From Kosakonia oryzendophytica (GTDB lineage Bacteria > Pseudomonadota > Gammaproteobacteria > Enterobacterales > Enterobacteriaceae): a DNA stretch of 64,000 bases. The notes beneath the pieces are model-generated. The model was given only the letters and a program-made list of their open reading frames with translations. It searched no databases and was not told the DNA's origin. The position numbers and the translations under genes are program-made. The stretch spans positions 62,001 through 126,000 of the forward strand of contig NZ_FMAY01000006.1 in NCBI RefSeq assembly GCF_900094925.1, in the 5' to 3' direction. Positions 20,695 through 28,662 of this stretch are shown here, in pieces (within the stretch, counting starts at the first letter, position 1; each line of letters opens with the position of its first letter).

Positions 20695-21611
20695 TGACCA
20701 CTGATGTCTGGTTTGTCATGTTGCCCGGCGTACTGGCGCTGGATATGAGCGGCCCGGCGGAGACCTTTGCGCTGGCGGACGCGTTTCGCCTGCACTACAT
20801 CGGGCCGGAAACAGAGGTGCCAACCTCCATTGGACTGACGATGGGCAATATTGCGCCACTGCCGGAGACGCTACCGGAAGGAAGCCTGTTGGTGCTGCCG
20901 GGGGTGTTCGACTCCTCGCGTTTCTTCGATACCCCGCAGGCAAACCTGGTTCTCCACTGGTTGATGCGCATACAACCGCTGATCCACAGTCAGAAAATTA
21001 CCTTGATGTGCGTCTGTTCCGGTTCCGTGTTGGCGGCAAAAGCCGGGCTGTTGAATGGCATTCAGTGCACCACTCACCATGATGTGGTTGCGCGTCTGCG
21101 TGCGATTGCTCCCGCCGCCCAGGTCAAAGAAAATCGTATTTTCATTGAAGATCGCAGCATCTGGACCAGCGCGGGCATTACATCGGGTATCGATCTGGCG
21201 TTGCATCTGATTAACCGACTCAGCGGGCCGGAAGCGGCGCTGGCGGTGGCGCGGGAAATGGTGGTCTGGTTTCGCCGCTCCGGTGACGATCCGCAGATTT
21301 CACCGTGGCTGCGATACCGCAACCACCTGCATCCGGCTATTCACCGGGCGCAGGATGCGTTGACGGCTGAGCCACAGCGGGCGTGGCAACTGGCTGAGAT
21401 CGCCGAGCGGGCGCATGTCAGTCCACGCCATTTAACGCGCTTGTTTCAGCAGCATCTGGGGATCAGCGTACGCGACTATCTGGAGCAGCTCAGGCTGGTC
21501 ATTGCCGAACAGTGGCTGTTGCAGGGGCATGGCGCGGAGCAAGCGGCACAGGCGGCCGGGTTTTCCTCTCCGCGCCAGTTACACCGTGCGCGGGCGCGGG
21601 GGCTTAACTAA
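20694..21611 (+). CDS. GlxA-family transcriptional regulator (DJ-1/PfpI-like plus AraC HTH)
   Basis: This 305-residue regulator has an N-terminal DJ-1/PfpI glutamine-amidotransferase-like domain (residues 1-170; [18 protein letters not shown] at the start and the cysteine elbow [14 protein letters not shown]) and a C-terminal AraC-type double helix-turn-helix (about 215-305; [20 protein letters not shown]). This is the GlxA family. The ligand is unknown. It is translationally coupled to the isochorismatase-like gene and overlaps the end of the convergent wecH gene by eight bases. Its most likely target is its own operon (inference). Confidence 0.87.
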   Translation: MTTDVWFVMLPGVLALDMSGPAETFALADAFRLHYIGPETEVPTSIGLTMGNIAPLPETLPEGSLLVLPGVFDSSRFFDTPQANLVLHWLMRIQPLIHSQKITLMCVCSGSVLAAKAGLLNGIQCTTHHDVVARLRAIAPAAQVKENRIFIEDRSIWTSAGITSGIDLALHLINRLSGPEAALAVAREMVVWFRRSGDDPQISPWLRYRNHLHPAIHRAQDALTAEPQRAWQLAEIAERAHVSPRHLTRLFQQHLGISVRDYLEQLRLVIAEQWLLQGHGAEQAAQAAGFSSPRQLHRARARGLN

Positions 21612-22599
21612 CCAAACGGCGTCTGTCGATACGCTGTACCAGCATTGAGAGTGCGAGACTCGCCAGAAGCGTGGCGGCGAAGATCCAGACAATATCGAGC
21701 AGCGGCCAGCGTTGCAGCTCAATACCACGGGTGCGTAGTGCGTGGATAATCAGTGCATGAAAGCCGTAAATCCCCAGCGAATGATGCGAAATGAGCGTTA
21801 AACCAGGTAACGTACGGCTGTTCAGCGTATTTTTGACGAATGTAAACAGGGCGACAGCACACAGGAACACCATCGGGCCACAGTAGAGATACCAGGTGTC
21901 GGCGAAATTCCCGCGCCATTTCAGCTCGTGTAGCGTTCCGCGTGAAATCACCCACACCGCCAGGACGAACAGGGCTGCACAGGCCCAGGTGAACACGCGT
22001 TGTTGCGTATGCATCATGCCAATCGCGCGCCCCAACATACCGTAGAGGATGTAGTAGAAGGTGTCGCCGCCGATGTAAAGATTGATCGGCAACCACTGAA
22101 ACCCGTCGACTTTCTGCGCCACAGTATTGGGGTTCGCCACAATACCCAGCACCACCACCAGCGCCAGCAACATTCCACCGCTGACGGCTTTCACCTGAAT
22201 CAGTGGTGAAACGAGATACATCACGATAATCGCGAAGAAAAACCACAGGTGATAAAACACCGGCTTTTGCAGCAGGTACTTCAACGATAACTCACTGTTA
22301 ATCGACGTAAAAAGCACGATATAGAGCAGCGCGATAACACTGTAAAACAGCAGGCAGAGCGCGATGCGTAAGAAGTGGCGCGGCTGTGCGCTGCGCTCAC
22401 CGAAAAAGAGGTAGCCGGAGATCATAAAAAACAGCGGTACGCTAACACGAGAAGCCGAGTTCAGGAGGTTGGCGATACCCCAGTCGAAGGGCGTTACACT
22501 GCCAGGGTTGGTGATGTACCAGGTGGTGGTATGGATCATCACCACCATCAGACAGGCTATCCCTCGCAGATTATCTATCCAGTAAATTTTCGACTGCAT
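21604..22599 (-). CDS. wecH: O-acetyltransferase WecH (acyltransferase 3 family)
   Basis: WecH (YiaH) is an inner-membrane acyltransferase that O-acetylates enterobacterial common antigen in E. coli. The 331-residue protein has the family start [20 protein letters not shown], with the conserved arginine and histidine, and about ten hydrophobic helices spread over its length. [13 protein letters not shown] and [14 protein letters not shown] are family motifs. The start was placed at MQSKIYW (22599), the E. coli start, with an AGAGGAA ribosome site; 34 upstream in-frame codons look non-coding. Its 3' end overlaps the GlxA-like gene tail to tail. Confidence 0.94.
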   Translation of the reverse strand: MQSKIYWIDNLRGIACLMVVMIHTTTWYITNPGSVTPFDWGIANLLNSASRVSVPLFFMISGYLFFGERSAQPRHFLRIALCLLFYSVIALLYIVLFTSINSELSLKYLLQKPVFYHLWFFFAIIVMYLVSPLIQVKAVSGGMLLALVVVLGIVANPNTVAQKVDGFQWLPINLYIGGDTFYYILYGMLGRAIGMMHTQQRVFTWACAALFVLAVWVISRGTLHELKWRGNFADTWYLYCGPMVFLCAVALFTFVKNTLNSRTLPGLTLISHHSLGIYGFHALIIHALRTRGIELQRWPLLDIVWIFAATLLASLALSMLVQRIDRRRLVS

Positions 22600-22767
22600 C
22601 TGTTCCTCTGGTTCCGTTAAATACTCTCTGACTCGCGGTTGTTTCGCCTGTCCCGTTGGATAATTCTGAGTTTTCCCGTTAGCGCTTGTGCAGTTTTCCA
22701 CTGATTTGCAAAAATTGTGTTTCCTGACCTTTAAAAATAACAGCCTGCGAACAGAGCGGTGATAAAA

Positions 22768-23067
22768 ATGATGAAGCGTTTTGCCCCGGTACTCATGCTG
22801 CTGTTAGTCGGATGCAGCGCATCCCAGGATATTCCCGCTCAAAAAGCGCAAAAAGTGAAGCCAGGTCCATTGCACTCGCTGGAAATGGAACAACTGTGCC
22901 GGCAAAATGCCGCGCATCGCTATAACACCGTCGCGCAGCAGATTGATGTGACCGGTTTTGAACAATTTCAGGGCAGCTATGAGATGCGCGGTGTAACGCC
23001 CCGTCGTGAAGCGTTTGTCTGCGCTTTTGATTCGGAAGGCCAATTTTTACACCTTTCGATGCGCTAA
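22768..23067 (+). CDS. ysaB: Small lipoprotein YsaB
   Basis: This 99-residue protein starts with a lipoprotein signal, [19 protein letters not shown], whose LVGC lipobox predicts lipid attachment at the cysteine. The C-terminal half ([44 protein letters not shown]) matches E. coli YsaB, an uncharacterised lipoprotein at the same place next to glyQ. Two further cysteines could form a disulphide. Candidate starts are GTG 22759, ATG 22768 and ATG 22771; the ATG at 22768 is preferred. Confidence 0.85.
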   Translation: MMKRFAPVLMLLLVGCSASQDIPAQKAQKVKPGPLHSLEMEQLCRQNAAHRYNTVAQQIDVTGFEQFQGSYEMRGVTPRREAFVCAFDSEGQFLHLSMR

Positions 23068-23203
23068 TCAGCCAGGCAACGGCTTTATCCTCCCCGTTTT
23101 GCCCAATTTTCCTTAAACAGGTCCGTTTCGTACTGTATATCTTGCAGCCAGCGGGTATACTGGGCGCTTCCTTTAAATCCACACGTATCCAGCACGAAAT
23201 AAT

Positions 23204-24115
23204 ATGCAAAAGTTTGATACCAGGACCTTTCAGGGCCTGATCCTGACCTTACAGGATTACTGGGCTCGCCAGGGCTGCACCATTGTTCAACCTCTGGACA
23301 TGGAAGTCGGCGCCGGCACCTCCCACCCGATGACCTGTCTGCGCGCATTAGGGCCAGAACCTATGGCTACCGCGTATGTGCAACCTTCCCGCCGTCCGAC
23401 TGACGGGCGCTACGGCGAAAACCCGAACCGCTTACAGCACTATTACCAGTTCCAGGTAGTGATTAAACCTTCCCCGGACAACATCCAGGAACTGTATCTC
23501 GGGTCGTTGAAAGAGCTGGGTATGGACCCGACCATTCACGATATTCGCTTCGTGGAAGATAACTGGGAAAACCCGACGCTGGGCGCCTGGGGACTGGGCT
23601 GGGAAGTGTGGCTCAACGGCATGGAAGTGACGCAGTTCACTTACTTCCAGCAGGTTGGCGGTCTTGAGTGCAAACCGGTGACCGGCGAAATTACCTACGG
23701 TCTGGAACGTCTGGCGATGTACATTCAGGGTGTCGACAGCGTTTATGACCTCGTCTGGAGCGACGGCCCGCTGGGTAAAACCACCTACGGCGACGTGTTC
23801 CATCAGAACGAAGTGGAGCAGTCCACTTACAACTTCGAATATGCGGATGTCGACTTCCTGTTCACCTGCTTTGAGCAATATGAAAAGGAAGCACAGCAAC
23901 TGCTGGCACTGGAAAACCCGCTGCCTCTGCCTGCTTACGAACGCATTCTGAAAGCCGCCCATAGCTTCAACCTGCTGGATGCGCGTAAAGCCATCTCCGT
24001 GACGGAACGTCAGCGCTACATTTTGCGCATCCGCACGCTGACCAAAGCAGTGGCTGAAGCGTATTACGCTTCCCGTGAAGCCCTTGGCTTCCCGATGTGC
24101 AACAGAAACAAATAA
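23204..24115 (+). CDS. glyQ: Glycyl-tRNA synthetase alpha subunit
   Basis: GlyQ is the catalytic subunit of the bacterial alpha2beta2 glycyl-tRNA synthetase. At 303 residues it has the expected length. It carries the class II synthetase core: the [17 protein letters not shown] region, [17 protein letters not shown], the motif 2 arginine loop and [19 protein letters not shown] near residue 165-185. It is nearly identical to the E. coli protein. glyS follows after nine bases on the same strand. Confidence 0.98.
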   Translation: MQKFDTRTFQGLILTLQDYWARQGCTIVQPLDMEVGAGTSHPMTCLRALGPEPMATAYVQPSRRPTDGRYGENPNRLQHYYQFQVVIKPSPDNIQELYLGSLKELGMDPTIHDIRFVEDNWENPTLGAWGLGWEVWLNGMEVTQFTYFQQVGGLECKPVTGEITYGLERLAMYIQGVDSVYDLVWSDGPLGKTTYGDVFHQNEVEQSTYNFEYADVDFLFTCFEQYEKEAQQLLALENPLPLPAYERILKAAHSFNLLDARKAISVTERQRYILRIRTLTKAVAEAYYASREALGFPMCNRNK

Positions 24116-24124
24116 GAGGCGGCC

Positions 24125-26194
24125 ATGTCTGAAAAAACTTTCCTGGTGGAAATCGGCACCGAAGAGCTGCCACCAAAAGCACTGCGCAGCCTGGCCGAGT
24201 CCTTCGCTGCCAACTTTACAGCGGAACTGGATGCGGCGGGCGTTGCGCACGGTGATATCCAGTGGTTTGCTGCGCCGCGCCGTCTGGCGCTGAAAGTGGC
24301 GAAACTGGCTGCGTCGCAGCCGGATCGCGAAGTCGAAAAACGCGGCCCGGCGATTGCACAAGCATTTGATGCTGAAGGTAAACCGAGCAAAGCCGCCGAA
24401 GGCTGGGCTCGCGGTTGTGGCATTACGGTTGATCAGGCCGAGCGTCTGAGCACCGACAAAGGCGAATGGCTGCTCTATCGCGCGCATGTTAAGGGTGAAA
24501 GCGTGGAAACGCTGCTGCCGAACATGGTGGCAACCTCCCTTGGCAAACTGCCGATCCCGAAACTGATGCGCTGGGGCGCGTCTGATGTTCACTTCGTGCG
24601 TCCGGTACATACCGTGACTCTGCTGTTGGGCGACACCGTAGTACCGGCGACGATTCTGGGCATTGCCTCCGATCGCGTGATCCGTGGTCATCGTTTTATG
24701 GGCGAGCCGGAGTTCACCATCGATAACGCCGATCAGTATCCGCACATTCTGCTGGAGCGTGGCAAAGTCGTTGCTGACTACGCGGCGCGTAAAGCCAAAA
24801 TCAAAGCGGATGCCGAAGAAGCGGCGCGTAAAATCGGCGGTAATGCCGATCTGAGCGACAGCCTGCTGGAAGAAGTCACTTCGCTGGTGGAGTGGCCGGT
24901 GGTGCTGACCGCGAAATTCGAAGAGAAATTCCTCGCTGTTCCGGCGGAAGCGCTGGTTTATACCATGAAGGGCGACCAGAAGTACTTCCCGGTTTATGGT
25001 AACGACGGCAAGTTGCTGCCTAACTTTATCTTTGTGGCCAACATTGAGTCGAAAGATCCGCAGCAGATTATCTCCGGTAACGAGAAAGTGGTGCGCCCGC
25101 GTCTGGCGGATGCCGAGTTCTTCTTCAATACCGACCGCAAAAAACGACTTGAAGATCATTTGCCGCGTCTGCAAACCGTGCTGTTCCAGCAGCAACTGGG
25201 TACGCTGCGCGACAAGACCGATCGTATTCAGGCGCTGGCGGGCTGGATTGCTGCACAGACGGGCGCTGATGTGAATCATGCCACCCGTGCGGGTCTGCTC
25301 TCCAAATGCGACCTGATGACCAACATGGTGTTTGAGTTTACTGACACCCAGGGCGTGATGGGCATGCACTATGCGCGTCATGATGGTGAAGCAGAAGATG
25401 TTGCCGTTGCGCTGAACGAGCAGTATCAGCCACGTTTTGCCGGTGATGAACTGCCGTCCAACCCGATTGCCTGTGCGCTGGCGATCGCCGATAAGATGGA
25501 CACCCTGGCGGGTATTTTCGGTATCGGGCAGCATCCGAAAGGCGACAAAGACCCGTTCGCACTGCGCCGTGCTGCGCTGGGCGTACTGCGTATTATCGTT
25601 GAGAAAAACCTGGCGCTGGATCTGCAAACCCTGACCGAAGAAGCGGTGCGTCTGTATGGCGACAAGCTGACCAACGCCAACGTGGTCGATGATGTGATCG
25701 ACTTTATGCTGGGTCGTTTCCGCGCCTGGTATCAGGACGAAGGCTACAGCGTTGATACCATTCAGGCTGTGCTGGCGCGTCGTCCGACCAAACCGGCGGA
25801 CTTCGATGCGCGCATGAAAGCGGTGTCCCATTTCCGTACGCTGGAAGAAGCTGCTGCGCTGGCCGCTGCCAACAAGCGTGTGTCCAACATTCTGGCGAAG
25901 TCCGATGAAACGCTGAACGATACTGTTCACGCATCGGTACTGAAAGAAGCGGCGGAAATCAAGCTGGCGGGCAACCTGGTCGTTCTGCGCGATAAACTGC
26001 AACCGTACTTTGCGCAAGGCCGTTATCAGGAAGCGCTGATCGAACTGGCGGCACTGCGCGAGCCGGTGGATGAGTTCTTTGAGCAGGTGATGGTTAACGC
26101 CGAGGATAAAGACGTGCGTATCAACCGCCTGACACTGCTGGCGAAGTTACGCGAATTGTTCCTGCAGGTTGCGGATATTTCTCTGCTGCAGTAA
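24125..26194 (+). CDS. glyS: Glycyl-tRNA synthetase beta subunit
   Basis: GlyS is the tRNA-binding beta subunit that completes the glycyl-tRNA synthetase with GlyQ. It is 689 residues, the usual length. Recognisable parts are the N-terminal [15 protein letters not shown], the [21 protein letters not shown] region read in parts, an HD-like segment ([21 protein letters not shown], read in two parts) and a C-terminal anticodon-binding-like domain. The ATG follows the AGAGG site in the glyQ-glyS gap. A strong terminator follows. Confidence 0.98.
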   Translation: MSEKTFLVEIGTEELPPKALRSLAESFAANFTAELDAAGVAHGDIQWFAAPRRLALKVAKLAASQPDREVEKRGPAIAQAFDAEGKPSKAAEGWARGCGITVDQAERLSTDKGEWLLYRAHVKGESVETLLPNMVATSLGKLPIPKLMRWGASDVHFVRPVHTVTLLLGDTVVPATILGIASDRVIRGHRFMGEPEFTIDNADQYPHILLERGKVVADYAARKAKIKADAEEAARKIGGNADLSDSLLEEVTSLVEWPVVLTAKFEEKFLAVPAEALVYTMKGDQKYFPVYGNDGKLLPNFIFVANIESKDPQQIISGNEKVVRPRLADAEFFFNTDRKKRLEDHLPRLQTVLFQQQLGTLRDKTDRIQALAGWIAAQTGADVNHATRAGLLSKCDLMTNMVFEFTDTQGVMGMHYARHDGEAEDVAVALNEQYQPRFAGDELPSNPIACALAIADKMDTLAGIFGIGQHPKGDKDPFALRRAALGVLRIIVEKNLALDLQTLTEEAVRLYGDKLTNANVVDDVIDFMLGRFRAWYQDEGYSVDTIQAVLARRPTKPADFDARMKAVSHFRTLEEAAALAAANKRVSNILAKSDETLNDTVHASVLKEAAEIKLAGNLVVLRDKLQPYFAQGRYQEALIELAALREPVDEFFEQVMVNAEDKDVRINRLTLLAKLRELFLQVADISLLQ

Positions 26195-26207
26195 CGATAG
26201 CTGTCAT

Positions 26208-26238
26208 AAAAAAACCCGCTTCTGGCGGGTTTTTTTTG
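26208..26238. terminator. Terminator after glyS
   Basis: The stem ACCCGC (26214-26219) and GCGGGT (26225-26230) has an A-run on the left and eight T residues on the right. It can act in both directions for glyS and the converging diguanylate cyclase operon. Confidence 0.9.
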
Positions 26239-26246
26239 CTGCCGAT

Positions 26247-27239
26247 TCAGGCATGAGGCGGGATTTCCCCTCCCGTCACGCGGGCGTACGGAGAGAACTT
26301 TCTGAAGGTCGTTTTGACGCGCACGGTATTGCGTCCGGCGCGTTTCGCTGCGTACAACGCGTTATCTGCGCTCTGGATCAACTGGCCATATTCCGCGTGA
26401 TTTTTCTGGCAATGACTGGCAACGCCGATGCTGACGCTGACGATGCCGTCGGGCGCATTAGCATGGGGTAAGTCCAGTTGCTGTACGCTGGTGCGCAGTT
26501 TCTCAGCGATCTCCACCGCGTCGGCTGAGCGAGTTTCCGGCAACAGTGCACAGAACTCTTCACCGCCGTAGCGGAACAAGATATCGCACGGGTTTTGCAG
26601 CGCACCGCGCATGGCATTCGCGACTTTTTGCAGGCACTCGTCGCCGCGCTGGTGACCATAACAGTCGTTGTACAATTTGAAGAAGTCGACATCAATCAAC
26701 AGCAGCGATAACGACTTGTTATTGCGTTTGCTGGCCCGCCATTCTCGCTCAATGCAGAGATCGAAATAGCGCCTGTTACCCACACCGGTCAGGCCATCAG
26801 ACAGGGATTGCGCCAACAGTTCGTGCGCCTGATCGCGTAGCAGGGATTCACGGCGAACAGCGGCACTGACATCAACAATCTGAATCAGGCAGTAGCGCTC
26901 TTCATCGCCCAACGGAACAATGGTGATGGCCTGACTCAGGCGCGCGCCCGGTCGGGCAGGTTCGGCATAGAGCGGGAAAGGTGAACGGTGCAAAGATTGG
27001 GAAAGCAGTGAAGATAAATTGTGACTGATCGCCTGACGGATAGCATCACCGACGCGGTGATATTCTAAGTCCGGGAATACACTAAAAAAATCCTCGCCGG
27101 TGGTGTCACTGGCTGCATAACCCGTGTGCGCTTCTAACCACGCATTCCACTGGGTAATACGATAGTGTGCATCCACGATGATCACACCGAGGCTGAGGGC
27201 TGAAAATGCATCCAACAACAACTTATCTTTCATGATCAT
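26247..27239 (-). CDS. PAS-GGDEF diguanylate cyclase
   Basis: This 330-residue cytoplasmic protein has an N-terminal PAS domain (about 5-125: AFSALSLGVIIVDAHYRITQ, WNAWLEAHTGY) and a C-terminal GGDEF domain (about 145-315). The active-site motif is GGEEF (225-229), a catalytically competent variant, with LIDVDFFKLYND supplying the metal aspartates. The inhibitory I-site RxxD that should lie five residues upstream is replaced by N-P-C-D (216-219), so product inhibition is probably weak or absent. No membrane segment is seen. Its start overlaps the stop of the CheC-like gene (TAATG). It should make c-di-GMP; the PAS ligand or partner is unknown. Confidence 0.9.
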   Translation of the reverse strand: MIMKDKLLLDAFSALSLGVIIVDAHYRITQWNAWLEAHTGYAASDTTGEDFFSVFPDLEYHRVGDAIRQAISHNLSSLLSQSLHRSPFPLYAEPARPGARLSQAITIVPLGDEERYCLIQIVDVSAAVRRESLLRDQAHELLAQSLSDGLTGVGNRRYFDLCIEREWRASKRNNKSLSLLLIDVDFFKLYNDCYGHQRGDECLQKVANAMRGALQNPCDILFRYGGEEFCALLPETRSADAVEIAEKLRTSVQQLDLPHANAPDGIVSVSIGVASHCQKNHAEYGQLIQSADNALYAAKRAGRNTVRVKTTFRKFSPYARVTGGEIPPHA

Positions 27240-27877
27240 TACATTCCGTCTGGAACACTGCCGGATTCTAAACGGCTGATATAAAGCCGGATTTGCTCGC
27301 GTAAGTCACGCAACGCAGACATATCAAGAATAAACGCCAGATACCCCTGGATTTGCTGCCGCTCGAGTGAAAAATCGATGCGTAGCATCATGACCAGCGG
27401 ATCGCTGTCATCCTTATTCGGGTTGAGGATCTGCTTGCTGCTGCCAACCCGCACGACGGGCAGAGATCCTTGCAGCTCTTGCTGGAACATGTTGGCCAGC
27501 GTCCCCACACAGGCATTGAGCACGATATTGCCTATCTCGCTCATGGCTTCACGTTCCATCTCCCCCAATTCATGGGCCGGGATCATGTCGCCTACCATCA
27601 TGCGCACGATTTCAAAACTGGCCTCTTCAGGGAACATCAGAATCGCTTCAGTGGCGTACGCACCCTCATAATGCTGGCTGATGCCAAACAGCGATATTCC
27701 TGCACCCAACTCATCTGCGGCTTCAGAGCGAGGAGCGAAGCGGATTGTAGGAACAGACATGCGCACTTCTTCATTGACGATACTGCTCATCGCGGCGGCG
27801 GCGTGACCGACGCCAATGTTGAAGATCTCCATCAGGCTGTCAGATTCGATTTCGCTGATATCCGGCAATTCGCTCAT
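27239..27877 (-). CDS. CheC-type CheY-P phosphatase homologue
   Basis: This 212-residue protein matches the CheC/CheX/FliY phosphatase family. It has both copies of the active-site signature (D/E)-x3-E-x2-N-x22-P: D13, E17, N20, P43 and E110, E114, N117, P140. Both are complete, as in CheC with two catalytic centres. In this family the Glu-Asn pair removes phosphate from a CheY-like receiver, and such a receiver is encoded just upstream with a one-base overlap. Enterobacteria normally use CheZ for chemotaxis, so a CheC homologue outside a che operon is unusual. The ATG at 27877 is preferred over a GTG at 27880. Confidence 0.85.
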   Translation of the reverse strand: MSELPDISEIESDSLMEIFNIGVGHAAAAMSSIVNEEVRMSVPTIRFAPRSEAADELGAGISLFGISQHYEGAYATEAILMFPEEASFEIVRMMVGDMIPAHELGEMEREAMSEIGNIVLNACVGTLANMFQQELQGSLPVVRVGSSKQILNPNKDDSDPLVMMLRIDFSLERQQIQGYLAFILDMSALRDLREQIRLYISRLESGSVPDGM

Positions 27878-28242
27878 CACGGGGTCTCCAGGCTATTCAA
27901 TAACTCATGGAGCTGAGGTTCTTTCAGCGGTTTTGACAGAAAACCGAGGCCGAGTTCTTCCGCAGCGGCTTGTATTGAGTGCTGAACGTTCGCCGTTAAC
28001 AGAACAATGTGCGTTTCAGGGTGGGTTTTGCGAATGCGCGCTGCGGTTTCAATGCCGCCGATACCGGGCATATTCACATCCAGCAGGATTAACCAGGGAT
28101 GATCCACCGACGCCAGTTCGATGGCCTCTTCACCGGTGCCAGCTTCATCAATTTTCCAGTCGCTATGCAGGTTCGTTATATATTGTCGGGAAATCATTCG
28201 TGACAGACGGCTGTCATCAACAATCAGAACATATCTGGACAT
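27877..28242 (-). CDS. Single-domain response regulator (CheY-like receiver)
   Basis: This 121-residue protein is only a receiver domain. The phosphorylation site is complete: acidic pair D9-D10 (LIVDDSR), phospho-acceptor D55 (LLDVNMPG), T83 (LLTAN) and K104 (LSKP). It has no output domain, so it must act by protein contact. It heads an operon with the CheC-type phosphatase and the PAS-GGDEF cyclase, the obvious candidate partners. No histidine kinase is nearby, so the phosphodonor is unknown. Two adjacent ATGs (28245, 28242) are possible; an AAGAGA site is better spaced for the second. Confidence 0.88.
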   Translation of the reverse strand: MSRYVLIVDDSRLSRMISRQYITNLHSDWKIDEAGTGEEAIELASVDHPWLILLDVNMPGIGGIETAARIRKTHPETHIVLLTANVQHSIQAAAEELGLGFLSKPLKEPQLHELLNSLETP

Positions 28243-28445
28243 CATTCATTCTCTTTAAATGGTCCATTGGCACAACCGCAGCGCAATGCACCGTTCCTCT
28301 GGGGGTCTCTCTTCCCTGATGAATGACTTTGTTCGATCCAACAGGCTCACGCGTGCGGCATAAATTTTTGTCTGATCGTTTCCTTTCTGAAGCTGAGCAT
28401 CTGGACAACACGCACGGCCTGCTGCTTTCAGTTAAGTCACCTTAC

Positions 28446-28472
28446 TCATCGGCAAAAAGATGCAAATAATTA
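28446..28472 (-). promoter_or_regulatory. Possible FliA (sigma-28) promoter for the receiver-CheC-cyclase operon
   Basis: Read on the minus strand, 28472 to 28446 gives TAAT-N15-GCCGATGA. The flagellar sigma-28 consensus is TAAA-N15-GCCGATAA: the -10 matches 7 of 8 and the core -35 3 of 4 at the exact spacing. The wider -35 (TAATTATT against TAAAGTTT) matches only 5 of 8. Transcription from here would leave a leader of about 195 bases before the receiver gene. Promoter activity is inferred. Confidence 0.45.
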
Positions 28473-28504
28473 GCCCCTTTAAGACGAGTGGTGAAAATTT
28501 AATC

Positions 28505-28644
28505 TTGAAGGGAGGATGGGGTGTGGCTATTCTTAGCCCCGACGAACTTCTCGTCTCACTGGAGCGCACCCGGAAAATGAACAAACACCACTGATGAATC
28601 CATATCCTTGCGACATGCGATGGCATGTGCGGGGGCGTTTTTGA
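28505..28644 (+). promoter_or_regulatory. Promoter-like element, two short leader ORFs and hairpin before the ABC-F gene
   Basis: TTGAAG (28505-28510), a 17-base spacer and TATTCT (28528-28533) form a plausible sigma-70 promoter. The leader then contains a five-codon ORF (28577-28594, MNKHH) whose TGA overlaps a 16-codon ORF (28594-28644, starting MNPYPCDMRW). The second ORF covers a palindrome, ACATGC/GCATGT (28613-28618, 28623-28628), followed by a G-rich stretch and five Ts. The layout resembles leader-peptide attenuation seen with some ABC-F resistance genes. This is inference from layout only. Confidence 0.35.
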
Positions 28645-28662
28645 TTTCATTCAGGAGTGTTT

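Noticed and set aside
23432-26017. An 861-codon open frame on the minus strand opposite glyQ/glyS
   Set aside because: It is the antisense shadow of two highly conserved genes with strong codon bias; it has no ribosome site, no domain and a low-complexity Arg/Gln/Phe-rich translation.
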